From Talinum fruticosum (Eukaryota > Streptophyta > Magnoliopsida > Caryophyllales > Talinaceae): DNA of 64,000 nucleotides. The position numbers were made by a program, and so were the translations under genes. The DNA lies in NCBI GenBank assembly GCA_021018815.1, contig JAITYX010000041.1:3720001-3784000 (forward strand). Reading direction: 5' to 3'. The notes beneath the pieces were generated by a model, which was not told where the DNA came from, searched no databases, and saw only the letters and a program-made list of their open reading frames with translations. Below, piece after piece: positions 1 through 12,030 of this stretch (position 1 is its first letter; the number at the start of each line of letters is the position of its first letter).

Positions 1-416
1 TGAGCTTTTAGGATTTTTACCTCCAAATAAAGAGAATTAATCAAAAAGTGATACTTCTATCTTCACTAATCAAGATCTGAAAATTTAATCATAAAAAGAG
101 TTAAGAGTTTCTAAAGTGTAGCAAGAAGAGATTGAAATTCTTTTACAACAATTTTTTAAAATTTAGAAAAAAACCCTAATTACACAAGAGCAACTCGCCA
201 AGAATAAACAAGAGAGGCAAGAGGAGATTGGCGGTGGGCGTGGCGGCAGTGGCGGAGCGTTAGAGACGGCGGGCGGCAGGACGCCGGTGACCATGTGCGG
301 ATGTAAGGAGAGAGAGTGAGGTAATGTGAAAGAGAAGAAGGGAAAGGAAAGTACTTGCTATTTTTTTTAGAAGATATACATATTGATTTTTAGATAATAT
401 ACATATAAAAGATAAT

Positions 417-469
<53 letters not shown>

Positions 470-1924
470 ACCTAATATGTTTATTATGACTAAATCAAAT
501 GATTTTATTTCATTAAAGTTTTAAAAGGTATAAATATATATTGATTTAATTGGAGGAGGAGAAAAAGCTACAAGGTCGTAACCAATTTTACGGCTTATAA
601 CCACTAGTGGTCACGAAACACATGCTGTAAAATGGACCAATTTAATATTCAAAAATATGTATCATTTGTTCACCAATGTTAGTCATATTGAAGATCAATT
701 GTTTCTAATGATCGCTAATGATTTATTATTCATATAATTTATATTAGGATAATAAAATATTTAAATTTTGATTCAAAAGCAAATATGAAATAAAAAAATT
801 TCTTACGTACATAACATTTTTTTTATGTACATAGGTAGTCATTTATCAATATTAACAAAATAGAAACATTACAACTATACTTTAAAATTAAAACTATTAA
901 ATTATACAATTATAAAATTTATTCCAACGTGTTCTAACTTATTCCAACTTGTTTTTACTTCTAAGAAAACCAAGTCTATTCTTATTAGAAATTCTCTAAG
1001 ATCTCCATGCCATATTTTTTTAATTCGAGATAAGTCATAAAGGGAATGCAATACAATAGAGGAAGGAAAAATCGAACATGAGACCAAATGTACTCAGGAC
1101 CTCAATCTTGATCACTAAATTTAGACCTTATTGGTGAAATTCTACGTTATATGCAATATGAGTAATAGAGACCATTTGGATCCAAACTTAAAAGTACCAA
1201 CCAATGAAAGACAAAAGGCGTAATTGAAATCAGGGGTGGTGACAACAATAGTTTTATTTTATGCGAAGTATCCTAATCAAAAGTAAAAATAACTAAAATT
1301 CACCTAAAACCTTATGGATCACTTGAAAACACTTTCGCTATATTTTACATATAATTATTTTTATTAGACCATATCGTTCAACAAATATTATAAAACATAC
1401 ACATTTATGATGTCCTTTAGCTACTATAACAGTGGCTAAAAATTTATTCTAGCATGATTTCTGTTAAAATCATCCATAAATAAATTGTCATTAATTTTCA
1501 AATCAAGTTAAGTCATTTGAAAATAAAGTATTACATGTTTATGTTCAATTGCTTCTATTATCAAGCATAACTCGTCGAAAATTCTATATACAAAAATCTA
1601 AATTTATTAACTATTAAAATTCATAATTCTTAAATTTACATCAATTATATTTATTTTATATTTTTTTATTTGTACGAAAAGTAAACTAGATTAATGTGAA
1701 TCATATATTCATTATCAACATTTCATCTATCTTAATTCTCGGTTTTCATCTATATAAATGTTAGTAATTGGTAAACAAAAGTTTTAATAGATTAGGTATA
1801 ACCAATGCTTTACTTAAGAAATATAAATCAAAATAATTATGTTAAATTAAAAAATTTTAATTATTTGTTGGATCAGTGATTAAAAAAAAGGTTATTCACA
1901 TACTAATCTTCACAAATTTTAACT
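1..1924. other. AT-rich intergenic DNA without a recognisable gene
   Basis: No frame with a recognisable domain on either strand. Positions 200-300 are briefly GC-rich (GGCGG-type triplets), resembling a 5' leader, but no coding region follows. The rest is A+T with short poly-T runs. Confidence 0.6.
422..464. repeat. (TA)n microsatellite
   Basis: About 21 uninterrupted TA units. Confidence 0.95.
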
Positions 1925-2211
1925 CATTTGTTTCAATTTTGTTAGGCTCATTTGTAATTAACTTGTGTAAGCTCAGCGAGCCAAGCTTGTTTAGGCTCAT
2001 TTAGTGGGCTCGTTCGACTCGTTTGCTCGGCTCGTTTACTCGTTCGTTCGTTTGGCTCGTGTAGGCTCGACGAGCTTACGAGCTCCAACATTGCAAGCTC
2101 GAGCTCAGCTCGGATAACTATCCGAGGCTCGGCTCGGGCTCGTCACAAGCTCGGCTTGGCAAGCTTTTATACTGGCCAGCTCGCGAGCTGGCTCGGCTCA
2201 GTACACCCCTA
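1925..2211. mobile_element. Right end of a hAT-like element with GAGCTCG-type subterminal repeats
   Basis: Dense GGCTCG/GAGCTC motifs from about 1970 run into CAGTACACCCCTA at 2199-2211. Its complement TAGGGGTGTACTG is the kind of end seen on plant hAT-family elements. The left end was not found, so the element is probably partial. Similar ends lie at 19562 and, more decayed, near 48780-49015. Confidence 0.5.
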
Positions 2212-4994
2212 ATTAGAGCCACTGAGAAAACTCTAAAATAGGCTCAAAGAGGCCCACCGTCGGCGGATAATCTGCAGCTCTGCAAAGATTTGGTGTCGAG
2301 ATTGAATGAACTCAGAAAAGAGTAATCAATGGCTTATTTAAGGGCTCGAGCCAATGAACTAAGAGATGGAGACTGAAATATAGCATACTTCCACCACAAG
2401 GCTAACTCCAGACAGCTCCAAAATTATATTAGAGGTCTAAAGAATGACGCTGATGTGTAGACAACAAAGTCAGAGGAAGTGGAACATATAATCACCATAT
2501 ACTTTGAGGATCTCTTTCAGAATAGAAAACCCAGTGATCGCGCCCTTTTACTCGTAGGGATGACACCGAGAGTTACGCCCCAAATGAATGAGGAGCCCCA
2601 GCGTGTGTCGACAGATGCAAAAATTGAGAGAGCCCTTTTTGATATGCACCCGACAAAAGCCCCGGGTCCGGATGGTTTTCATACCAAATTCTACAAAAAA
2701 TTTTGAGATATTGTGGGGCCTGATGTATGCCGGGTTGTGAAACAAGCATGGCAAGCCGAGCTGAATTTGAGTACCATCAATACTACAAATATAGTGCTCA
2801 TCTCGAAGACAAAGGAGCCTAAGAACATTACCCACTTCCGACCAATCGCGCTATGTAATGTCGTATACAAGATACTATCAAAAACCATGGCGAACCGATT
2901 GAAACTGATTCTCCCCAAGGTAATCTCTAAGTTCCAAAGCGCTTTTGTCCTCGGAAGGCTGATTACGGACAACGCCCTAACAGTGTTTGAGATCTTCCAC
3001 CATCTGAAAAGGAGGAATAAGGGGAAAACGGGTATCTATGTAATGAAACTTGACATGAGCAAAGCCTACAACCATATCGAATGGAGCTTCCTAAAGGCGA
3101 CAATGATTAAAATGGGCTTCGGAAATAGGTGGATCAATCTGGTGATGAGGTGTTTAAATTCGGTTTCTTTCAGATTCTTGATCAATGGACAATCAAAGGG
3201 ATTCGTTCGACCCAGTCGAGGCCTTCGATAAGGCGATCCTATCTCCCCATACCTCTTCCTCCTCTGTGCGGATGTCTTCTCCTCTCTTCTTACCAAGGCT
3301 GTGAATGAGAAGGAAATTTCCGGGGTAGCTATTTGCCGAAAGGCCCCGAACATTACTTACTTATTTTTTGCTTACGATAGTATTCTTTTTGTCAATGCAA
3401 ATCTACAGGATTGCTTACATGTAGCTGAAATTATCAGTGTATATGAGAGAGCTTCGGGCCAGCGAGTCAATTTTGACAAATCGAATGTGGTTTTCAGCAA
3501 AAATGTCAATGTCGGTATGAAGGAACAAATCCTACAAACGCTACGAATGAAGAGGTGGACAGACACGAGAAATATTTGGGACTACGTACAATCATAGGAA
3601 AATCCAAGAAGGTGGTCTTCAACTGTATTAAAATACGGGTCTAGAAGAAAATTCAAGGAAGGAAGGAACGACTTCTCTCTAGACCCAGAAAGGAGATACT
3701 CTACCTACGTGATGAGCATCTTCCGGCTCCCCGATGGTCTCCTTAACGAGATACAATCACTGATAGCTCGTTTGGGGGGGTGGCTCGAGAAGTGGTAGAT
3801 CAAGGCGCTGGAAATTGTGGGACCAACTTTGCCTCCCAAAAGTATGGGCGGAATAGGATTCCGGGACCTCAAAACCTTCAATGAAGCACTTATGGCAAAA
3901 CAAACATGGCAACTATTTACGGAGGACAACACGCTCACTCATAGAGTTCTCAAGGCGAGGTATTTCCCAAAATCTCAGGTTCTCAAGGCTCCGAGAGGAT
4001 GGGACCCGAGTTACATAGGGAGATCACTATGGGATGCAAAATCACTACTTCTGGAGGGTTTACGTTGGCGGGTCGGAAATGGTAGACATACGAGCTGAAA
4101 CGATGGCATATCACCAACAACGATCTCTGTCAAATGTGTACACAGGCCCTTGAAACCATCTTCCATGCTTTGTTTAACTGTGAATCAATTCGACAAGTGT
4201 AGGAAAGCTTTGATATATGGCCAGTGGTGAGTGAATCCCTTCGAACCACAATGAAGGACTGCCTAATTTGGCTATTTGATAGGGTGGACGGAGTTGTCTT
4301 CAACACTATTCTCGTAATCGCCTGGGCGATGTGGACAGCGCAGAACAAGGTGGTGTTCAACAACAGTTCACCTGATAGACTGGTAATGGCACACGAATTT
4401 GTTTGGATGGAGAGGGAAACTACCATTTACAAGGAGAAAGTGGTAGCAGCTTCCATAATCACCGAAACGATTACACTATCCAAATGGGAGCCACCACCAC
4501 CAGGTATGATAAAAATCAATACAGATGCCTTCGTTTGGAAGGACATCGACATCAGCCTGGGATTTGTGATAAGGAATGAAGTGGGTCAGATATTGATGGT
4601 GGGCAATCGCCGGTCCGACGCCAACTGGGCAGTGAACGAGGCAGAAGCTGTTGGCATTTTGTTTGGGCTCACTAAAGCGATGGATGCAGGTTTCAAAGAG
4701 GTCGTCATCAAGAGTGATTCCCTTAGTATTATCTCGAAACTCCACTCGGGAACGAGAGGATGGGCCCCTATTGATCTCAATCTCGATGACATTAGGAATT
4801 TAATTTGCCATTTTGATGTTTTTCTTGCTTGTCATATTAAGAGATGGGGAATATCGTCGCACATTTAGCCGCTAGACTCAATCTAAGTGATGCGACAGAA
4901 ACTATGATCTGTAAGAATTTTCCCCAAGGGATTATCACTCTTGGGGAATTTGATTTGAAGTAATATCATCCCCCATTTTCTGATTAAAAAAAAA
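2212..4994 (+). mobile_element. 5'-truncated L1-type LINE
   Basis: A non-LTR retrotransposon fragment that begins next to the hAT-like end and stops in an A tract at 4986-4994. It carries the C-terminal half of ORF2: the end of the endonuclease region, reverse transcriptase, a zf-RVT Cys/His segment and an RNase H domain. A six-base ATTAGA occurs at 2212-2217 and again at 5000-5005 and could be a decayed target duplication, but this is weak. Upstream ORF1 and the endonuclease core are absent. Confidence 0.85.
2290..4963 (+). pseudogene. LINE ORF2 remnant: reverse transcriptase, zf-RVT and RNase H
   Basis: Reading across frames: endonuclease tail (AYFHHKANSRQLQ), RT motif APGPDGFH at about 2661, HFRPIALCNVVYK, FVLGRLITDN, KLDMSKAYN, GDPISPYLF, then FAYD at 3366-3377 where active enzymes have FADD. 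Further on come LPPKSMGGIGFRDLKTFNEALMAKQ-like sequence, a zf-RVT segment (CQMC...H...C) near 4125-4190, and an RNase H domain (MIKINTDAFVWKD, 4507-4860) ending at TAA 4961-4963. In-frame stops lie at 2374, 2458, 2704, 3229, 3642, 3796 and 4200, and sequence between about 4098 and the zf-RVT segment is missing. It cannot make an active enzyme. Confidence 0.88.
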
Positions 4995-7371
4995 CTACCA
5001 TTAGAAATGTAATCACACTTCCGAATAATTTTTAATCAAGTCATGGGCATGAAATTGGAGGTACTTGAGGAAGCAAGGATCATCGACTTATATGTTAAGG
5101 GTAAAACTAAGGGTATTACTATTCGAATAGAAGGAAGTAATACATATATATAGGAGACTTATGCAACATTCTACTAAAGTTTGGTATCAATTTGATTCAG
5201 ACTTGATTAATGCTATTATTCCTCATGCGGTGGTGTTAAACTTCGGTGAAGGTTATACAGGAATGGGGGATTAGATGGATTAGATAAGACCATGTTTGTG
5301 TTATCCAGAGTTTATAGCGATGATAAATGCGCTGGATAATGCGAGAGACATGAAGTCCATCATAGGACTTTTAATGATATGATTTATTTTTATTATTAAC
5401 CAGCCAACCCTTTTTTTTGGATAGAAAATAAGCAAAGGCATGAAAACATCACAATTCTTAAAAAAAAAAAGTAATTGGTGACATGGCATTTGTATACTTG
5501 CCGGTGTGTTTATTTTGTAAGTGCATGTAATTAGCTTTTATTTCTGAACTGACCCTTTAAGAAAAAGGTCGAACTAAATAGACTCCAACAAAGATCTAAT
5601 AAAGGAGTTTTATATTTATGATATTTTCTTTCCTTGAAAGTTTACTAGTAGTAATTTCTCACCCTAAAAGATACTGCAGATCTTGTATAAATGTGGTGAA
5701 ATTTTACTTATATATACTGCATGCTGTAAAATTTCACAAACATACCATGTCACGATTTATATTTGTACCTATACCTCTCAATAGTGGTGTTCAATAATTT
5801 ACTATAAATAATAGAATTGAGACAATATAAATTACAAGAGAAATAGACTTTACCGAGTTATATAATTAAAATTTTGAGTTAGCGTACGTTGATTTTAGGC
5901 CATGAGATCACATGAAGATCCTTCGATTAATGTCTAGATTATCATATTGGTAATGAATAATGATGTCCAACTTTGTCTTGTCAAATTAAAATTCATGATT
6001 TTTTTATGCACATCCCTCATGGGTTTTATTGGTTATAATTTTTTTGGATATTGAATTTTAATATTTCAAATTAAAGATTCAATAAGCATATGATGAAGAT
6101 TCTTCATTTTGATATTAAAATCACAACTTAGAAAACATGTAAAACATAATGTTCATCATTTAAAACTAACGGTTCATTAAAGTATAACAAAGATTCATCA
6201 TTTAAATATTAAAATCAGAACATAACACATTCAATGCACCTCTTTAAAAAATTTATTAGCTAAAGTTATGATATTAATCAATCAAATAAAATAGTATTTA
6301 ATTTAAATTTTTTTAAAAATTATCATGATAGTTTTCGATAGGGGAAAGCTATTATTTAAAGAATGTAATTATAATGATTGTCATTATATTACCACAAAAA
6401 GCAATTGTAGGCATATATGTGCCACATTTAATTATAACTATTTATTTTTAAATTTACATAAAAATTATAAATTACATTCTTTCGACTTAAAAAATATTAT
6501 GTAAAATTGATTACTAAAGATTACTCAAGGTTCATTAAATATGAATAAAGATTCATAATTTAAACATAAATATTTACAACTAAATCTTCAATTTTACAAC
6601 CTTTTTTATTAAAAAATCCATTAAGTAAACTATTTTTGAGTGGAAATGATACGAACTTTGGTACTATTGGCAAAAATAATAAAAAAATTTTTTTAGCCGT
6701 AAACAAGTACAAACTTTAACCCTATTTAATGAGAATAGAATACAACTGAGTTAGAGGGCCCGAGACTTGCCGAAAAGTTGACATGACAAGTGAGCCACAT
6801 ACGTTTACAGTAGAATCAAAAAATTGATCATGATTTTTTTTTTTCTGATTTGAATGGCCATATAAACTCTAAATTCCAATTGAGAATTTTTAGGTAGATA
6901 TGATGAACTTTTAACATATACTAATGAACATTAATTTTTAAATGATGAATTTTTCTGAAAATAATGAACCTTTGTTTTACAATTGGCAAACCTTTCGTTT
7001 TTCAAATCACGAATTGTATCAATTTTATATATAAAAAATGGGTTCATTAGATAAATATAAAAAGTTAATTAAATATACATAAAGGTGTATTTTTAGACAT
7101 ATAAAGTCACAAATACTCTTCAAATTTTACCAATTATTTTCATCAAATAATTCCACTTCGAAATTATCTCCTAAAAGAATATCAACTTGGAATTATAATT
7201 CATTTCATTTGAAAAAATTATGTGAATTTAAGAGATTAATAATCTCCTAAAAAATATTCTTCAATTATAAGTAAACGTTCATCATTTTAAAAACAAGGTT
7301 CATTATAATCTAATAAAGTTTCATCATTTTGACCTAAATTTAACAACTTAAATTAAAATTCATCTATTTTT
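4995..7371. other. AT-rich intergenic DNA with recurrent TTCATCATTT-like motifs
   Basis: No gene recognised. From about 5880 short phrases such as TTCATCATTTAAA and AAGATTCAT recur irregularly on the plus strand, which suggests the decayed interior of a repeat. No ends identified. Confidence 0.5.
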
Positions 7372-8103
7372 TAAAAAAATATGTAAATTTAAGAGGTTGA
7401 TCACTCGAAACAATAACAAAATTAATTTTGTTAAAATTAAAAACACAAAGAGTAGAAATAAGATTGTCCAATTATGTAAACACAAGGTCATATAAATATG
7501 TTGAAAATAAAAGAATAATAAATTTATTTAAATATATAATAAAAAATATATAATATTTATAAATCATAAAATAATTAAAACTTAGAAAAAAGAAAGTGGG
7601 GAAAAACAAGAATGAAGAAATAATTTTTTTTAAAAAAATTAACTCTTAAAAAAAAAGAATGTGAATATGGGAAGACAAAAGAAACAAAATTATACAAAAC
7701 AAATGTTCTTAGCAAGCTTCGAACCCATCTGTTTTGGAAAAAAAATTATGTAAATTTAAGAAACTGATCGCTCGAAACGATAATAAACTTAATTTGTCAA
7801 AATTAAAAATAAAAAGAGTAGAAATATGATTGTTCAATTATGTAAAAAAGCAGTCATATACATATGTCAAAAATAAAAGAACAATAAATTCATATAAATA
7901 TATTATCAAATATACAATACTTATAAATCAAAAAATAAGTAAAACGTAGAAAACGGAAAGCAGGAAAAAAATTGAAGAATTAAAACTTTCTTAAAAAAGA
8001 ATAACACTTCAAGAAGAAAAGATGCAAAAAACGTAAAGTTGGAAGACAGAGAAAACAAAATTATACAAAACAAATACTTCTAGTAAGTTTCGAACCTAAG
8101 ATG
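7372..8103. repeat. Tandem duplication of an approximately 365-bp AT-rich unit
   Basis: The segment from about 7372 (ATGTAAATTTAAGAGGTTGA) recurs from about 7747 (ATGTAAATTTAAGAAACTGA). Both copies continue through AAAGAGTAGAAAT to ACAAAACAAAT and a shared CTTCGAACC or TTTCGAACC end near 7725 and 8090. The copies are diverged by eye. Confidence 0.7.
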
Positions 8104-9465
8104 GGTAACTTGATGTCAAGTAAAGTATCCAACAAAACCACTGACGCATACGTCCAATATTTGTAAGAGAATGAAACATTAAATATATAATAGATATTCA
8201 AGGGGTGATGTATAAAAACAATTGTAGGGGGAGGAGAGAGAAACTGAGAGGGAGCCAAACTAGCACTTATTTGTCCTAAAAAACTTTTAAATATTTTACA
8301 AATTAATCTAACACTACACTCCATGGCTGATATCCATGTGTGTGCGCGTGTGTGATAACCTTGTTTAAAATCTTGGTTGATAGTATAGAACTAGACTCCA
8401 TTGATGATGAGACAATCATTCCACGGACACATTGGGTATATTCTAAAAGGAGCAATAAACGGAAGTGGCATATCTACGAATTTTGTAGATAGTGTCTACT
8501 TTTATAAAGTCATTATTGAAGAGATGAAATGGAATTTTAAAATATCATGATAAGTTGACTACATCATTAAAAATATTATGATCCAATGACAAAATTTACA
8601 AGTTGTAAAATCAATTACGTGTTCAAAGAAATAAATTATGTAACGATCTGGTTAGCTCATTATACACACTCGATTCCTATTCCAACAACTTGAGGATATT
8701 GGCCATCTCCCTCCTTTGTGCCTATTATGATAGAACCCTTGTGAAAAGAGTTGTTTAAATTTATCGATCCATCTTATTTACCCTTTGTAAATAAAAAAGA
8801 TAATCTCTACTTTTAATTTTTTCCAAAATTTTAACTTACTAATTACTCTATCCATATCGTATTTATTGTTAAAAATACGTAATTTTTTTAGTCCCATTTT
8901 ATTGTGAAAATACAATTCTTAAAAGTGCCTAAAAATGGAAAAAGTTTAAAAATTCAATCAACATTGCTCCAAAGTTTTAAAATATTATCAAACTTTAAAA
9001 ATGATGTAAAAATTACTAAACTTGAGTTTTTCTATACAAATAATTTCCAAAATTTAATAATACTCTGTAATTTGCTAACTAAAGAAACTCATAATTACCT
9101 TTCTTTTTTAAAATAAATAATTTTTAACTTGATATAAAAAATGAATAAAGAGTTTCTTTAATTAGTAAAATGTAAAATGCAACCAAAGTTTGATGATTAT
9201 TTATATATAAAACTAAAGTTTAATGATTTTTTAACTTTTTTAAAGTTCAATGATTTTTTATAAAACTTTGGAGTAAAATTGAGTGATCATTTAAACTTTT
9301 TCATCCTGAAAAACCAAGAGTACTTTTAAGACTTATTTTCTCTTTCCTAGACTTCCTTTAATAGACAAAAAACAATAAGTAATGTCTTCCATTTTCAATA
9401 AAATGAGTGAACTTTTGCATGTAAGGCTTATTTTTCGTTATTTCCCATATTTGACGATGGATATG
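8104..9465. other. AT-rich intergenic DNA, nothing recognised
   Basis: Includes a short GT run near 8336-8353. The open frame near 8904-9116 is low-complexity Asn/Lys/Phe-rich and matches no family I know. Confidence 0.5.
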
Positions 9466-9767
9466 CGATCAGTACCCAATAAGTATGTGATACTAATTAA
9501 AGTACCTAGCTATGTGCTTTAAAAAATAAAATAAAATAAAATATTTTTAAACACAAATATCACATATTTTTCAGATTTATGTTTTCTCTCTCCTCATTCA
9601 TCCGCTCTCTCTCTCTCTCATTGCCTCCCTCTCTTCATTTGTTTTTCATCAATATCAACGGAGGATAAGCCGTGGAATATCGACAGAGGTGGTGCAAGTG
9701 GCAGAGGCGGCGGTGTAGGTGGTGGAGGCTGCGATGTAGGTGGCGTAGATTCAATTACTTTTGGAGG

Positions 9768-9769
<2 letters not shown>

Positions 9770-9825
<56 letters not shown>
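9770..9825. repeat. (CT)n microsatellite
   Basis: About 27 CT units following AGGAAT, just ahead of the minisatellite. Confidence 0.95.
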
Positions 9826-9828
<3 letters not shown>

Positions 9829-9879
9829 TTCTCTTCCTCGATTAAGTTAAATTAGGGTTGAAGCAATCGCGGATAGGGA

Positions 9880-10850
9880 TGGGTGATGTTGGTGATAAGA
9901 AGTTAGGGCTTCAATGTTAGAGTCAATCTCGATTCACTCTATTTCTATCGCTATGGTTTTTGTTTCGAATTCCGAATTTCGAATTTCGAATTTCTTTTGA
10001 TCTCGTGATGAATTTGTATTATTTCTCTATGAATTTGTGGATGGCAATGGTGATGATGTTGATGATAAGAAGTTAGGGCTTTAATGCTAGAGTCAATCTT
10101 AGATTCACTCTGTTTCTATCGCTATGGTTTGTGTTTCTCAATTTCTCAATTTCTTTTGATATGTGATGAATTTGTATTATTTATTGATGAATCTGTGGAT
10201 GCCAATGGCGATGATGTTGATGATAAGAAGTTAGGGCTATAATGCTAAAGTCAATCTCGATTCACTCTGTTTCTATCGTTATGGTTTGTGTTTTTGAATT
10301 TCTCAATTTCTTTTGATCTATGATGAATTTGTATTATTTCTTGATGAATCTTTGGGCAACGATGGTGGTGATGTTGACGATAAGAAGTTAGGGCTTTAAT
10401 GCTAGAGTCAATCTCGGATTCACTCTGTTTTTATCACTATGATTTTTGTTTTTATATTTCTCAAGTTCTTTTGATTTGTGATTAATTTGTCTTATTTCTT
10501 GATGAATTTGTGGACGGCGATGGCGGTGATGTTGATGATGAGAATTTAGGGCTTCAATGCTAGAGTCAATCTCAAAATCACACTCGCTTCTATCACTATG
10601 GTTTCTGCTTTTGAATTTCTTAAGTTCTTTTGCTTTGTGATGAATCTGTTTTATTTCTTGATGAATCTTTGGAAAGCGATGGTGGTGATGTTGACGATAA
10701 GAAGTTAGGGTTTTAATGCTAGAGTCAATCTCATATTCACTTTGTTTGTTTTATCGCCATGGTTTGTGTTTTCTTAATTTTTCAAGTTCTTTTGCGCTGT
10801 GATGAATTTGTCTTATTTATTAATGAATCTGTATTTTTTAAGGTCTAATT
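9880..10850. repeat. Minisatellite, about six units of 157-170 bp
   Basis: The landmark AGTTAGGG(C/T)T (variant AATTTAGGG) recurs at 9901, 10071, 10229, 10386, 10543 and 10703. Each unit has the same order: GATGAAT, TTGTATTATTT, GATGGTGATGTTGA, AGTTAGGG, AATGCTAGAGTCAATCTC, CACTCTGTTTCTATC, TATGGTTT, TTTCTCAA. The units are diverged, so the array is not recent. Confidence 0.9.
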
Positions 10851-12030
10851 TGTTATGCATAAATGAGTATGATATTTTTCTCTAATGAATTTGGTTTTTA
10901 TATTGATGAGTATGATATTTTTTCGATGAATTCGTTTTCTACATTTTTGAATATATGTTTTTGATAATTGAATCTTCTATTGTTGGATATATTATTTTAG
11001 AAAAAATATTATATTAAATATGTTGTTTTATGAATATGTGAATATTAGTGATGAATATGTTAATTACTACTGATGAATACTTACTATCCTTGATGAGTTT
11101 ATCTTATATTAAAGAAAATATGTACAATTTGTAGGATTTTTTTTTACTTGATTTATTAATTTTATCGATAAAGATTTATTTTTTATATATTTGGACAATT
11201 TTCTATTAAATGTTGCATATTTTTTAGATGAATATATAAGTATTAATGATGAATATACTAATTATTTGTTCCAAATATTTACTAATTGTTCATAAATTGA
11301 TGTGTAGAAAACTAAGCAACAAAAGTTAACGCAAGTTATTAGAGAAAAAGCGTTGAATATGTAGAAAGAGATAAATGAATATGGACAAGTGCAGAAGTAT
11401 TTTTATAAATTTATTAATATTGTTGTTAAATCATCGGTGTTGTTGTAAAATTCATTAGTTTATTACAAATTTAATTGTAATTTATTTGATATATTTGTAT
11501 ATTTTTTATATAAATTAATAAATATTTGTATCGATATGTTTTTTAGAAAACTTAAAGATATATATGTTTGAATTAAATATTCACTATATTATATTAAATT
11601 GATCAGTATGTATTGATAATATTGAGTCAAGTGCAATGAAAAAGTGTATTTAAATTATTAAACTTTAATTAATAGTGTGTTTGTAAAAAAAGTATACATA
11701 TGAACACAAATTCATGAGTGTTCTTTTAAGAAAAATTAAAGATATATAAGTTTAATTCAAATACTCATCATATTTGTATTAAATTTATTAGTATGTGCTG
11801 ATAATATTTAGTCAAGGACATTGAAAAAGTGTAGTTAAATGATTAAACTTTATTAAAAAATTCACTAAAACACATAAAAAAACATATATTACAAAAATTC
11901 ATCACTTTAGTGTAAAAATTTATTACATATAATTTAGTTTTAAAAATATACACGTGACACTATAGTCAACCACCTAACTAGGTGGTTGAATGACTATCAT
12001 AGAATTTTGGGATCAGCACCCCATATTTGA

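Larger units (their letters stand above)
9466..12030. mobile_element. Putative non-autonomous TIR element carrying a minisatellite
   Basis: The left edge (GATCAGTACCCAATAAG then GATACTAATTAAAGTACCTAG) resembles the reverse complement of the right edge (GATAGTCATTCAACCACCTAG), an imperfect inverted repeat of about 50 bp. The right edge also holds an 11-bp perfect stem at 11966-11989. Inside are a 5' leader-like stretch with GGTGG triplets (9660-9750), a CT microsatellite, the 157-170-bp minisatellite and about 1.1 kb of AT-rich DNA with recurrent GATGAAT. No protein recognised. Mutator-like is one possibility. No target duplication was established. Confidence 0.35.

Noticed and set aside
11966..11989. 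11-bp hairpin as a Helitron 3' end
   Set aside because: No CTRR tetranucleotide follows within a dozen bases, and no 5' TC end was identified.
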